Positions 1-6,890 of a stretch of DNA of 12,580 bases are shown here, one piece after another. The notes beneath the pieces are model-generated. The model did no database searches. It had not been told where the DNA came from and saw only the letters and a list, made by a program, of their open reading frames with translations. The DNA is taken from assembly GCA_900770845.1 (NCBI GenBank), contig CAAGLS010000171.1:1-12580 (forward strand), given 5' to 3'. Positions within the stretch are counted from its first letter, which is position 1; every line of letters starts with the position of its first letter. A program made the translations under genes and the position numbers. Source of the DNA: an uncultured Prevotella sp. Its GTDB lineage: Bacteria; Bacteroidota; Bacteroidia; Bacteroidales; Bacteroidaceae.

Positions 1-1
1 A

Positions 2-100
2 TTCTGCAAGCTATCGGGACTCAAAACGTAAGTTGAAGAGGGAGTGTAGCGGGCTACACGACCGATGAGACTTGACGTTTTGAGACCGATAGATGCAGAA
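2..100. repeat. Long imperfect inverted repeat (about 100-bp hairpin)
   Basis: The two halves are nearly complementary. TTCTGCA (2-8) pairs with TGCAGAA (94-100), CTATCGG (11-17) with CCGATAG (86-92), CTCAAAACGT (20-29) with ACGTTTTGAG (75-84), AAGT (30-33) with ACTT (70-73), and GTGTAG (44-49) with CTACAC (54-59) around a CGGG loop. A 10-nt internal loop sits on each side (34-43 and 60-69). The outer arms differ only by one- or two-base bulges. No credible gene lies within it. It could be a palindromic intergenic element, a MITE remnant or a structured transcript end of a gene to the left of the window. The pairing is seen directly; the nature of the element is unknown. Confidence 0.75.
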
Positions 101-133
101 AACGACCGAAATAACATATATCCATATCGGCTT

Positions 134-159
134 GGTTTCTAAACCTAATTTTTAGAACC
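134..159. repeat. Short inverted repeat (hairpin)
   Basis: GGTTTCTAAA (134-143) faces TTTAGAACC (151-159) with one bulged T and a 7-nt loop. It has no clean U-tract after it, so a terminator role is unsupported. It lies directly downstream of the 100-bp hairpin and may belong to the same element. Confidence 0.55.
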
Positions 160-187
160 GGCCTTAACAGTACGGACGAAAGCCCTG

Positions 188-250
188 GGCTATTGTAGTT
201 CCATTAGGTTGTGTCAGTCTTCGGCTTTTGTTAAACTACAATTGGGAGCC
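188..250. repeat. Inverted repeat with perfect 9-bp arms
   Basis: ATTGTAGTT (192-200) is the exact reverse complement of AACTACAAT (234-242). GGCT (188-191) can extend the stem by pairing with AGCC (247-250) across a 4-nt bulge. A small palindrome, AGCCCTGGGCT, overlaps the left side at 181-191. Function is unknown. It is part of the run of foldable DNA upstream of the receptor gene. Confidence 0.5.
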
Positions 251-260
251 TCTACCTATC

Positions 261-350
261 TTCTGTGACAATTGGCACGATAGTCTGTGGCAATTGCCGC
301 GATAGTCCGTGGCAATTGTCACGATAGTGCGTGACAACTGTCACAGAAGT
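261..350. repeat. Four tandem 22-bp units with palindromic 14-bp cores
   Basis: Units start at 264, 286, 308 and 330; the last is 21 bp and diverges at its end. Each core fits GTGRCAAYTGBCRC: GTGACAATTGGCAC, GTGGCAATTGCCGC, GTGGCAATTGTCAC and GTGACAACTGTCAC, so each is a near-perfect dyad. The cores are joined by a directional spacer beginning GATAGT. The array is bracketed by TTCTGTGACA (261-270) and its exact reverse complement TGTCACAGAA (339-348). The 22-bp pitch is about two helical turns, so the four dyads face the same side of the DNA. It ends about 130 bp before the -7 box of the receptor gene. An operator cluster is the natural guess, but a structured RNA or an interspersed repeat is possible. 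Confidence 0.8.
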
Positions 351-481
351 TGAATAACGCTTCAAGAATACCTTGAGCCTTAATACTTATAGACATCGAC
401 AACTGCTGTTTGTAATTTCTTTGCAATCTATTTGTACACAGTTTCTCACATCCGGTTAACATCGCTGTAACTTGGAGCGAC

Positions 482-489
482 TAATTTTG
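482..489 (+). promoter_or_regulatory. Bacteroidetes -7 promoter box for the receptor gene
   Basis: TAATTTTG at 482-489 fits the Bacteroides -7 consensus TAnnTTTG. No good TTTG is present at the expected distance upstream; the nearest candidate region (451-463) is weak, so an activator may be needed. Transcription would begin near 494-498 and leave an A-rich leader of about 20 nt before the ATG at 515. Confidence 0.5.
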
Positions 490-514
490 CGGTTGAAAAA
501 ACAACAGAGACAAT

Positions 515-3322
515 ATGAATCAGGCAAAGAGATTATGGGCAGTAGTTTTACTGCTTCTTCTGATAACGCTCAGAGTAGGCGCACAGCGTGTGGCCGGCGT
601 TGTCAAGGACGCCACTACCGGTGAGGCTTTGGTGGGAGCCGTGGTGGAAGTGACAGGAACGGACAACAGGACGGTGACCGACGCCGACGGCCATTTTGCC
701 TTTGACGGATTGACGGGCAAGACTTGCAAAATCGCCGTGAGCTATTTGGGGTATCAGAAAAAGGAAATTGACGGAGTTCAAGTGACGCCCTCTACCCAGA
801 AAGACCTTGAGGTCAGGATGAAGACCGATGAACAGCAGCTGCACGATGTCACTGTCACAGCAGTAGTAAGGAGAAACACGGAGGCCGCGGCAGTACAGGA
901 AATGAAAAGCAGTTCCGTCATAGTGAGCAATGTCTCGGCACAAGAGATAAGCAAGACGCAGGACGGCAACGCGGGCGAGGTGATCAGGAGAATCCCCGGG
1001 GTGAGCCTTATCGACGACAAGTTCGTCATGGTGCGTGGCCTGTCGCAGCGCTACAACAATGTCTGGATCAACGGTGGAGCCGTGCCAAGCTCCGAGGCCG
1101 ATTCGAGGGCGTTCTCCTTCGACATGATTCCAAGCAGCCAGATTGACAATCTGACCATCGTGAAAACACCTGCCTCCGAATATCCTGCCGACTATTCGGG
1201 CGGATTCATCATTATCAACACAAAGAGCATACCACAGGAAAACACTTTCAGCCTGCAGGTGGGCGGCAACTTGAACACCTCCTCCTCGCTGGCTTCCTTT
1301 ACAAAGACAAAGGGGTCGTCGACCGACTTCCTTGGATTCGACGGTGGACTGAGGTCCATGCATGGCGGCATAGAGGCCGGGCTCAATCCCTTGGGAGCCT
1401 ACAACGGCGTGAGCCTCACGGGCAACCACTTCAACAACGATTGGACAACCTCGACCATGCATCCCCTGGGCGACCTGAAGCTCGGCATGAACCTGACTCG
1501 CCACTGGAACCTCAGCGCCGGCAAATTGGGCATGATAGCCGCGGCCAACTACACCAACGAGTTACGCACCTATAAGAATATGAAGAACAACCTCTTCGGC
1601 GTGTACGACGTGGCCAACGACCGCAACAACTATCTGCGCCACAGCACCGACGACCAGTACAACCACAATGTGCGTGTGGGCGCCATGGTCAACCTCACGT
1701 TCCTCTCCACGGGCGGCAACAACAAGTATGAGTTCAAGAACATCTTCAACCAGATAGGCAACAACCGCTACACATGGCGTGACGGCGTGTCGGCCCAAGC
1801 CAACTTGGAGCGTTCGGCCGAATACTACTACCGCAGCCGCACAACCTACAACGGACAGGTCACGGGCAAGCACACCTTGGGCAACGACGAGATAGAGTGG
1901 AGCGGCAGCTACAGCTACGCCAACCGCCACATTCCCGACCGCCGCCGCTACATGATCGACGACGCGCTCGAAACGGACGTCTACCAGTTGAGCAACGGCA
2001 ACGACGTCTCGCGCGAGTGGACCCAACTCGACGAGCACATCGTCTCGGCCAACGTGGGCGACAAGCATCAGTTCCACTTCGGGCAGTGGAGCCCCTCGCT
2101 GCGCTTAGGCGCATACGGCGAATACCGCACACGCAAGTACAACACCCGCAACTTCATCTACAGCTGGAACACCTCTGGCAACGACCTGCCCGATGGATTC
2201 CGCAAGATGGACATGCCGCAGCTGCTCAGCGACGAGAGCTATTATGGCGAGCGCGGACTCTACTTGATAGAGCAGCGGCAGATGCGCAACAACTATCGTG
2301 GCCACAACACCTTGGGCGCAGGCTTCCTGGCCGCCACGCTGCCCTTAGGAGCGTGGAGCGTATATGCCGGAGTGCGCTACGAATACAACGACATGGAGCT
2401 GATCTCCAACCTGCGCGACACGGAGAAGAGCGAGTCGAGCCGCCACTACCGCCACAGCGATTTCTTCCCCTCGGTCAACGTCACTTATGTGCTGGACAAG
2501 AAAAATCAGGCGAGGCTCTCTTATGGCAAGAGCGTCAACCGACCCGAGTTCCGCGAGATTTCCTCATCGGTGTTCTACGACTTCGACCTGGCCTCAAGCG
2601 TGCAGGGCAACCCTGAGCTGCAAAGCTGCTACATCCACAATGCCGACATCCGCTACGAGTGGTATCCGTCGCGCGGAGAGGTGGTGTCGTTGGCGGCTTT
2701 CTACAAATACTTCGACAACCCCATCGAGTGGACCTACACCGTCACGGGCGGCACAGACCTCGTCTACAGCTACAAGAATGCCAACAGCGCCTACAGCTTC
2801 GGCGTGGAACTCGACGTGAAGAAGGACTTGGGCTTCATCGGACTGCCCAACTTCAGCTGGTCGTTCAACGGCGCGCTCATCCGCAGCCGGGTGAAATTCG
2901 ACGCCAACGACAACCAGGATTCCAACCGACCCATGCAGGGACAGTCGCCTTACCTCATCAACACGGGAATCTTCTACAAGCATCCCTCTTGGAACCTGGA
3001 CCTGGCCTTGCTCTACAACCGCATCGGCAAACGACTCATCGGTGTGGGGCGCAGCGAGGGTACGACAGCCGACGACACCAACGCACGGGTGCCCGACAGC
3101 TACGAGATGCCGAGAGACGTGTTCGACTTCTCTGCCTCGAAAAAGTTTGGCGACCACTTGGAGGTGAAGCTCAATGTGCGCGACCTGCTCAATGAGAAAG
3201 TCTACTATAAGCAGTTTGCCCAAGTGCACTACCCCAACGGCAGCAAGGCTGAGAAAGAGGAAATCACCCGCAGCTACCGACCGGGCATGAACATCGGACT
3301 CTCTGCGATATACAAGTTCTGA
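515..3322 (+). CDS. TonB-dependent outer membrane receptor with carboxypeptidase-like N-terminal domain
   Basis: This is a 935-residue outer membrane transporter that would use TonB/ExbBD energy to import a ligand. Residues 1-24 are a signal peptide ending in VGAQ. Residues 25-105 form a CarboxypepD_reg-like domain (GVVKDATTGEALVGA, TDADGHFAF, VSYLGY). A TonB-box-like DVTVTAV follows at 111-117. The plug spans about 130-240 and includes RGLSQRYNNVWINGGAVPSS and the run SGGFIIINTKS. The rest is a beta-barrel ending in the aromatic residue F of IYKF. The plug pattern recalls the large TonB-receptor group typified by Xanthomonas/Caulobacter proteins rather than classic SusC. The ATG at 515 gives a good signal peptide. 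The lipoprotein gene follows after about 67 bp with no terminator between, so the two are probably co-transcribed. The ligand cannot be read from the sequence. Confidence 0.93.
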   Translation: MNQAKRLWAVVLLLLLITLRVGAQRVAGVVKDATTGEALVGAVVEVTGTDNRTVTDADGHFAFDGLTGKTCKIAVSYLGYQKKEIDGVQVTPSTQKDLEVRMKTDEQQLHDVTVTAVVRRNTEAAAVQEMKSSSVIVSNVSAQEISKTQDGNAGEVIRRIPGVSLIDDKFVMVRGLSQRYNNVWINGGAVPSSEADSRAFSFDMIPSSQIDNLTIVKTPASEYPADYSGGFIIINTKSIPQENTFSLQVGGNLNTSSSLASFTKTKGSSTDFLGFDGGLRSMHGGIEAGLNPLGAYNGVSLTGNHFNNDWTTSTMHPLGDLKLGMNLTRHWNLSAGKLGMIAAANYTNELRTYKNMKNNLFGVYDVANDRNNYLRHSTDDQYNHNVRVGAMVNLTFLSTGGNNKYEFKNIFNQIGNNRYTWRDGVSAQANLERSAEYYYRSRTTYNGQVTGKHTLGNDEIEWSGSYSYANRHIPDRRRYMIDDALETDVYQLSNGNDVSREWTQLDEHIVSANVGDKHQFHFGQWSPSLRLGAYGEYRTRKYNTRNFIYSWNTSGNDLPDGFRKMDMPQLLSDESYYGERGLYLIEQRQMRNNYRGHNTLGAGFLAATLPLGAWSVYAGVRYEYNDMELISNLRDTEKSESSRHYRHSDFFPSVNVTYVLDKKNQARLSYGKSVNRPEFREISSSVFYDFDLASSVQGNPELQSCYIHNADIRYEWYPSRGEVVSLAAFYKYFDNPIEWTYTVTGGTDLVYSYKNANSAYSFGVELDVKKDLGFIGLPNFSWSFNGALIRSRVKFDANDNQDSNRPMQGQSPYLINTGIFYKHPSWNLDLALLYNRIGKRLIGVGRSEGTTADDTNARVPDSYEMPRDVFDFSASKKFGDHLEVKLNVRDLLNEKVYYKQFAQVHYPNGSKAEKEEITRSYRPGMNIGLSAIYKF

Positions 3323-3389
3323 GCCGAACGCCCTCTCAACAATGACAATCAATGAAAATAAGTAATCTATGTTTCACAAACCAAACATT

Positions 3390-4907
3390 ATGAAAAATTA
3401 CAAACTTTATGGATGCATGGGCATCCTGATGCTTGCCGCTTCTTTCACTGCCTGCAGTGACGACGACAACAACGACAACGGTGGAAATGGTGGCCAGACC
3501 GCAGCTTACATCTGGTCTACCGACGGTGGTCTGAAAGCTTGCGACCACATCCTCTTCACCAATGGCAAGGAAGACGCCAATGGAACAGAAATTGGTAATG
3601 GCGACCAGGAGTTCGTCTTCAAGGGCAAGCAGACCCTGAAGAAAGGCACCTACCTGCTGAAAGGCTGGGTCTACATTGGCGATGGAGCCGAGCTGACCAT
3701 CGAGCCGGGCACCGTCATCAAGGGCGACAAAGACACCAAGGCCTCACTCATCGTGGAGCGTGGCGGCAAGCTCTTCGCCCAGGGCACAGTCAACAGCCCT
3801 ATCGTGTTCACCTCCGAGCAGCCCAAGGGCAGCCGCCGGCCTGGTGACTGGGGCGGCGTGATCCTCTGCGGCAAGGCCCAGAACAACCAGAAGGAAATGC
3901 AGATCGAGGGTGGCCCCCGCACGAAGCATGGCGGCAACGACAATGGCGACAACTCGGGCGCGTTGAGCTATGTGCGTATTGAGTTTGCAGGCTATCCCTT
4001 CCAGACTGACAAGGAAATCAATGGCCTCACCCTCGGCTCGGTGGGCAATGGCACTCAGATTGACCACGTGCAGGTCTCCTACTCCAACGACGACAGCTTC
4101 GAGTGGTTCGGTGGCGACGTGAACTGCAAGTATCTCATCGCTTATCATGGCTGGGACGACGACTTCGACACCGACAATGGCTTCTCGGGCAATGTGCAGT
4201 TCGGTCTTGCTGTCCGCGACCCGCGTATCGCCGATGCCTCACAGAGCAACGGCTTCGAGAGCGACAACTGCGCTGATGGCACTGCCGTGAATCCCTTCAC
4301 CACAGCCACCTTCTCCAACATGACCTTCATTGGTCCTAAGGTGCAGTCTGATTTCGTCAACAACAGCAGCTACATCAACGGTGGCAGCATGAACCCCAAC
4401 AACGGTTCCTCCTTGGGACGCTTCCAGGCTGCCATGCAGATTCGCCGCAATTCCCGCCTCAGCTGCTACAACTCGGTGGCAGTGGGCTGGCCCATCGGCC
4501 TTATCCTCGACAACCAAAAAGGCGACACCCAGGGCAGCGCCACAAAGGGACTGCTGCGTCTGAACAACATCGTGTTTGCCGATATGGACGTGACGGGCTC
4601 GGATGCCAACAAGAGCTATGACGACGTGCTTGTAACGGGCTATGACGCCAATTCCAAGCCCATCTACGACAGCACGCAGAAGAGCTTCTCCAGCACTTGG
4701 TTCCTGTCTCAGGCTGACAACAGAGTTGTATCCTCACTCAACTTGGTCAATTGGATGCCCGTGGCCGGCAGCCCCCTGCTCTCTGGAGCAAGCTTCGACT
4801 ACCTGAGCTCTTGGTTCACCAAGGTGAACTACATCGGCGCCTTCGACCAGAACGATGGCTGGATGAACGGCTGGACCAACTTCGACCCCGAGAACACAGA
4901 CTATTAA
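3390..4907 (+). CDS. Probable surface lipoprotein with beta-helix-like body, partner of the receptor
   Basis: The start at 3390 gives MKNYKLYGCM followed by a hydrophobic run and FTAC, with C22 as the lipidated cysteine. An in-frame ATG at 3369 adds seven polar residues ahead of the signal peptide and is less likely. C22 is followed by SDDDN, which matches the SDDDD lipoprotein export signal known from Bacteroides, so surface exposure is expected. After an Asn/Gly/Asp linker comes a stretch typical of right-handed beta-helices (ELTIEPGTVIKGD, ASLIVERGGKLFAQG, SPIVFTSE). Blocks rich in acidic and aromatic residues follow (DDSFEWFGGDVNCKYL, HGWDDDFDTDNGFSGN, SNGFESDNCADGT). I recognise this as a widespread Bacteroidetes lipoprotein family of unknown function, usually beside a TonB-dependent receptor. 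It has no SusD-like helical repeats. A ligand-capture role is inferred from its neighbour. Mature body about 484 residues. Confidence 0.85.
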   Translation: MKNYKLYGCMGILMLAASFTACSDDDNNDNGGNGGQTAAYIWSTDGGLKACDHILFTNGKEDANGTEIGNGDQEFVFKGKQTLKKGTYLLKGWVYIGDGAELTIEPGTVIKGDKDTKASLIVERGGKLFAQGTVNSPIVFTSEQPKGSRRPGDWGGVILCGKAQNNQKEMQIEGGPRTKHGGNDNGDNSGALSYVRIEFAGYPFQTDKEINGLTLGSVGNGTQIDHVQVSYSNDDSFEWFGGDVNCKYLIAYHGWDDDFDTDNGFSGNVQFGLAVRDPRIADASQSNGFESDNCADGTAVNPFTTATFSNMTFIGPKVQSDFVNNSSYINGGSMNPNNGSSLGRFQAAMQIRRNSRLSCYNSVAVGWPIGLILDNQKGDTQGSATKGLLRLNNIVFADMDVTGSDANKSYDDVLVTGYDANSKPIYDSTQKSFSSTWFLSQADNRVVSSLNLVNWMPVAGSPLLSGASFDYLSSWFTKVNYIGAFDQNDGWMNGWTNFDPENTDY

Positions 4908-4945
4908 GACTGCTGGTTTCTTCACTGTACAAGAGTGATACCGAA

Positions 4946-4985
4946 AGAGCCTGTCGGCATCGCCGGCAGGCTCTCGTTGGTTTTT
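4946..4985 (+). terminator. Rho-independent terminator of the receptor-lipoprotein unit
   Basis: A 13-bp stem pairs 4946-4958 with 4962-4974 around an ATC loop, with one T-G wobble and arms AGAGCCTG/CAGGCTCT at the base. CGTTGGTTTTT follows. It lies 38 bp after the lipoprotein stop codon. Confidence 0.88.
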
Positions 4986-5021
4986 GCTCCGCCGAAGATG
5001 GGGGCGGGGCGGCATCGCTGC

Positions 5022-5064
5022 GAAAGAAAAACGGAAGCCCGGCCACCGGTGGCCAGGCTTCCGT
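5022..5064 (-). terminator. Rho-independent terminator of mscL
   Basis: ACGGAAGCC (5031-5039) pairs with GGCTTCCGT (5056-5064). Inside them is the perfect palindrome GGCCACCGGTGGCC (5041-5054), with a single mismatch (5040/5055) between. Read on the minus strand, the hairpin starts 21 bp after the mscL stop and is followed by TTTTCTTTC. It is separate from the convergent terminator at 4946-4985. Confidence 0.88.
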
Positions 5065-5085
5065 CGTTGGGGGTGCAGGGAGTGA

Positions 5086-5505
5086 TTACTTGTTCTTCAT
5101 CAAGTCGCGTATCTCGGTGAGCAGCTTCGCCTCGGCCGAGGGGGCGGGGGGAGCGGCGTGAGTCTCTTTCTCCTTCTTCTTGGTGAGCTTGTTGATGGCC
5201 TTCACCAAAAGGAAGACACAGAAGGCCACAATCAGAAAGTCGATGACGTTCTGGATAAACATGCCGTAGTTGATGGTAGCGGGCTGCGTGGCCACGCCTT
5301 CCACTATCTGCTCGGCGGGCAGCGTGATTTTCAGGTTTGAGAAGTCCACGCCGCCAATCAGCCAGCCGATGGGGGGCATGATGATGTCGTCTACAATGGA
5401 ACTGACGATTTTGCCAAAGGCAGCTCCGATGATGACACCGACCGCCATGTCAAGAGCGTTGCCTTTGACTGCAAACTCTTTGAATTCTGTTAAAAACTTA
5501 CTCAT
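5086..5505 (-). CDS. mscL: Large-conductance mechanosensitive channel MscL
   Basis: A 139-residue inner membrane protein of normal family length. MscL forms a homopentamer that opens under membrane tension and releases solutes during hypo-osmotic shock. The N-terminal amphipathic helix and first membrane segment read KEFAVKGNALDMAVGVIIGAAFGKIVSSIVDDIIMPPIG (written here as adjoining parts: KEFAVKGNALDMAVG, VIIGAAFGKIVSS, IVDDIIMPPIG; residues 9-47). The periplasmic loop is about 50-77. The second membrane segment is about 80-104 (GMFIQNVIDFLIVAFCVFLL). A charged KKKEKE stretch and an Ala/Pro linker lead to the conserved C-terminal helix AKLLTEIRDLMKNK. It is a single gene between its own terminator and an upstream promoter shared with gapA. 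No oddities in the protein. Confidence 0.97.
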   Translation of the reverse strand: MSKFLTEFKEFAVKGNALDMAVGVIIGAAFGKIVSSIVDDIIMPPIGWLIGGVDFSNLKITLPAEQIVEGVATQPATINYGMFIQNVIDFLIVAFCVFLLVKAINKLTKKKEKETHAAPPAPSAEAKLLTEIRDLMKNK

Positions 5506-5637
5506 AATATAAATGTTGTGTGATGTAAATGCCCTGTTTTGTAATGTGGAGTTGCTACTTTTGGCCCATTAGCCTAAGGAGTTGCCGGCGGTAGGCGGAA
5601 AAGCACTCGTTTTTATAATATTTAATACTTATTCCGA

Positions 5638-5668
5638 GTGCAAAATTAGAAAATAATTTGTACCTTTG
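5638..5668 (+). promoter_or_regulatory. gapA promoter (overlaps the mscL promoter)
   Basis: TACCTTTG at 5661-5668 fits the TAnnTTTG -7 box. GTGC at 5638-5641 is a weak -33 element at 19-nt spacing. Transcription would begin near 5673-5677, giving a leader of about 75 nt before the gapA ATG at 5751. The pattern GTGCAAAATTA ending in TACCTTTGC is a familiar Bacteroidales promoter layout. Confidence 0.7.
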
Positions 5669-5671
5669 CAA
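5641..5671 (-). promoter_or_regulatory. Candidate mscL promoter on the opposite strand
   Basis: Read on the minus strand, TAATTTTG (5648 to 5641) fits TAnnTTTG, and TTGC (5671 to 5668) sits 19 nt upstream as a -33-like element. Transcription would begin near 5633-5636, leaving a leader of about 130 nt before mscL. It uses almost the same bases as the gapA promoter. Sequence evidence only; a closer mscL promoter was not found. Confidence 0.45.
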
Positions 5672-5717
5672 TCGAAAAAAGGAAAAAATCCATATTTAGG
5701 ATAATAAGAGTGAAATA

Positions 5718-5737
5718 TTTTATAACCCTTTATAAAA
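5718..5737 (+). other. AT-only hairpin in the gapA leader
   Basis: TTTTATAA (5718-5725) and TTATAAAA (5730-5737) are exact reverse complements around a CCCT loop, ending 13 nt before the gapA start codon. It could be a weak leader structure or a protein-binding dyad. Chance is possible in such AT-rich DNA. Confidence 0.4.
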
Positions 5738-5750
5738 AACAAAAGTAAAA

Positions 5751-6821
5751 ATGGTAAAAGTAGCTATTAATGGTTTCGGTCGTATCGGCCGTCTCGCTTT
5801 CCGCCAGATGTTCGCAGCTCCTGGCTATGACGTTGTTGCTATCAACGACTTGACCAGCCCGAAGATGTTGGCACAGCTCTTGAAGTATGACACCACTCAC
5901 GGTGGCTATCAGGGCGTAATCGGTGAGAAGCCCGTTCACACTGTTACCTATAAGGACGCTGTGTATGAGGAGGATGGCAGAACTGTGAAAGTTCCCGGAT
6001 CCATCACCGTCGACGGCAAGGAAATCACCATCTATGCAAAGCCCAACGCCGCTGAACTGCCCTGGGGTGAGTTAGGTGTTGACGTTGTATTGGAGTGCAC
6101 TGGCTTCTATACTTCCAAGGCTAAGTCTATGGCCCACATCCAGGCTGGCGCCAAGAAGGTTGTGATCTCTGCTCCTGCTGGCAACGACTTGAAGACCATC
6201 GTCTTCAACGTGAACAACGACACGCTGACCAAGGACGACCAGATTATCAGCGCTGCTTCTTGCACCACCAACTGCCTCGCTCCCATGGCCAAGGCTCTGA
6301 ACGACAAGTATCCCATCCAGGCTGGTATCATGCAGACCATCCACGCCTACACGGGCGACCAGATGATCCTCGACGGTCCTCAGCGCAAGGGCAACCTGCG
6401 TCGTAGCCGTGCCGGTGCCTGCAACATCACACCCGCTTCTTCTGGCGCTGCCAAGGCTATCGGCTTGGTTCTTCCCGAACTGAACGGTAAGCTGATTGGT
6501 GCCGCACAGCGTGTTCCTGTGCCCGATGGCTCTACAACTCTGCTCTATGCTGTTGTCAAGGGTAAGGATGTCACCGTGGAGAGCGTCAACGCTGCCATGA
6601 AGGCTGAGGCCAACGAGAGCTTCGGCTACAACGAGGAGGAGATTGTTTCTTCTGATATCCTCGGCATGCGCTACGGCTCGCTCTTCGACGCTACACAGAC
6701 TATGGTCGTGAAGCTCGACGACGACACCTACGAGGTACAGGTTGTCTCTTGGTATGACAACGAGAACTCCTACACCTCTCAGATGGTTCGCACCATCAAG
6801 TACTTCGCTGAGTTGGGCTAA
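5751..6821 (+). CDS. gapA: Glyceraldehyde-3-phosphate dehydrogenase, type I
   Basis: A cytoplasmic glycolytic enzyme that oxidises glyceraldehyde 3-phosphate with phosphate and NAD to 1,3-bisphosphoglycerate, working as a homotetramer. The NAD-binding fold opens with VKVAINGFGRIGR at residues 2-14. Asp33 in AINDL is the residue that favours NAD over NADP. The catalytic cysteine is C171 in SAASCTTNCLAP, and H198 in QTIHAYTGDQ activates it. SRAGACNITPASSGAAKA and the C-terminal WYDNENSYTSQMV are family signatures. The length of 356 residues is slightly above the usual 330-340, partly through small insertions near residues 69-105. The start is fixed by the MVKVAINGFG opening. It is a single gene with its own promoter and terminator. 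Codon choice is strongly biased, as expected for a highly expressed gene. Confidence 0.98.
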   Translation: MVKVAINGFGRIGRLAFRQMFAAPGYDVVAINDLTSPKMLAQLLKYDTTHGGYQGVIGEKPVHTVTYKDAVYEEDGRTVKVPGSITVDGKEITIYAKPNAAELPWGELGVDVVLECTGFYTSKAKSMAHIQAGAKKVVISAPAGNDLKTIVFNVNNDTLTKDDQIISAASCTTNCLAPMAKALNDKYPIQAGIMQTIHAYTGDQMILDGPQRKGNLRRSRAGACNITPASSGAAKAIGLVLPELNGKLIGAAQRVPVPDGSTTLLYAVVKGKDVTVESVNAAMKAEANESFGYNEEEIVSSDILGMRYGSLFDATQTMVVKLDDDTYEVQVVSWYDNENSYTSQMVRTIKYFAELG

Positions 6822-6847
6822 TTCTGAAAATTGCATTTTTCAACGAT

Positions 6848-6890
6848 AGAGGGGGTTGCCAATCCGTATGGGTCGGCAACCCTCTTTTCT
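6848..6890 (+). terminator. Rho-independent terminator of gapA
   Basis: GGGTTGCC (6853-6860) pairs with GGCAACCC (6875-6882). The stem extends through AGA/TCT (6848-6850 and 6883-6885) past a GG bulge, and an inner ATCC/GGGT mini-stem closes the loop. TTTTCT follows. It starts 27 nt after the gapA stop. Confidence 0.85.

Noticed and set aside
93..155. A 20-codon reading frame starting MQKTTEITYI inside the upstream repeats
   Set aside because: It overlaps the hairpin arms, has no promoter or recognisable product, and its length is expected by chance.
261..350. Possible CRISPR array
   Set aside because: The pitch is only 22 bp, the spacers are the same short sequence rather than unique ones, and no cas gene is present.
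548..1504. A 318-codon minus-strand frame
   Set aside because: It is antisense to the receptor signal peptide, plug and early barrel, which are clearly coding; the product has no recognisable features.
3390..4907. SusD-type glycan-binding lipoprotein
   Set aside because: The position after a receptor suggests it, but the sequence is beta-rich with beta-helix-like repeats and lacks SusD features.
5506..5750. Riboswitch or small RNA in the mscL-gapA gap
   Set aside because: Only promoter boxes and a small AT hairpin are visible; no known riboswitch core was recognised.
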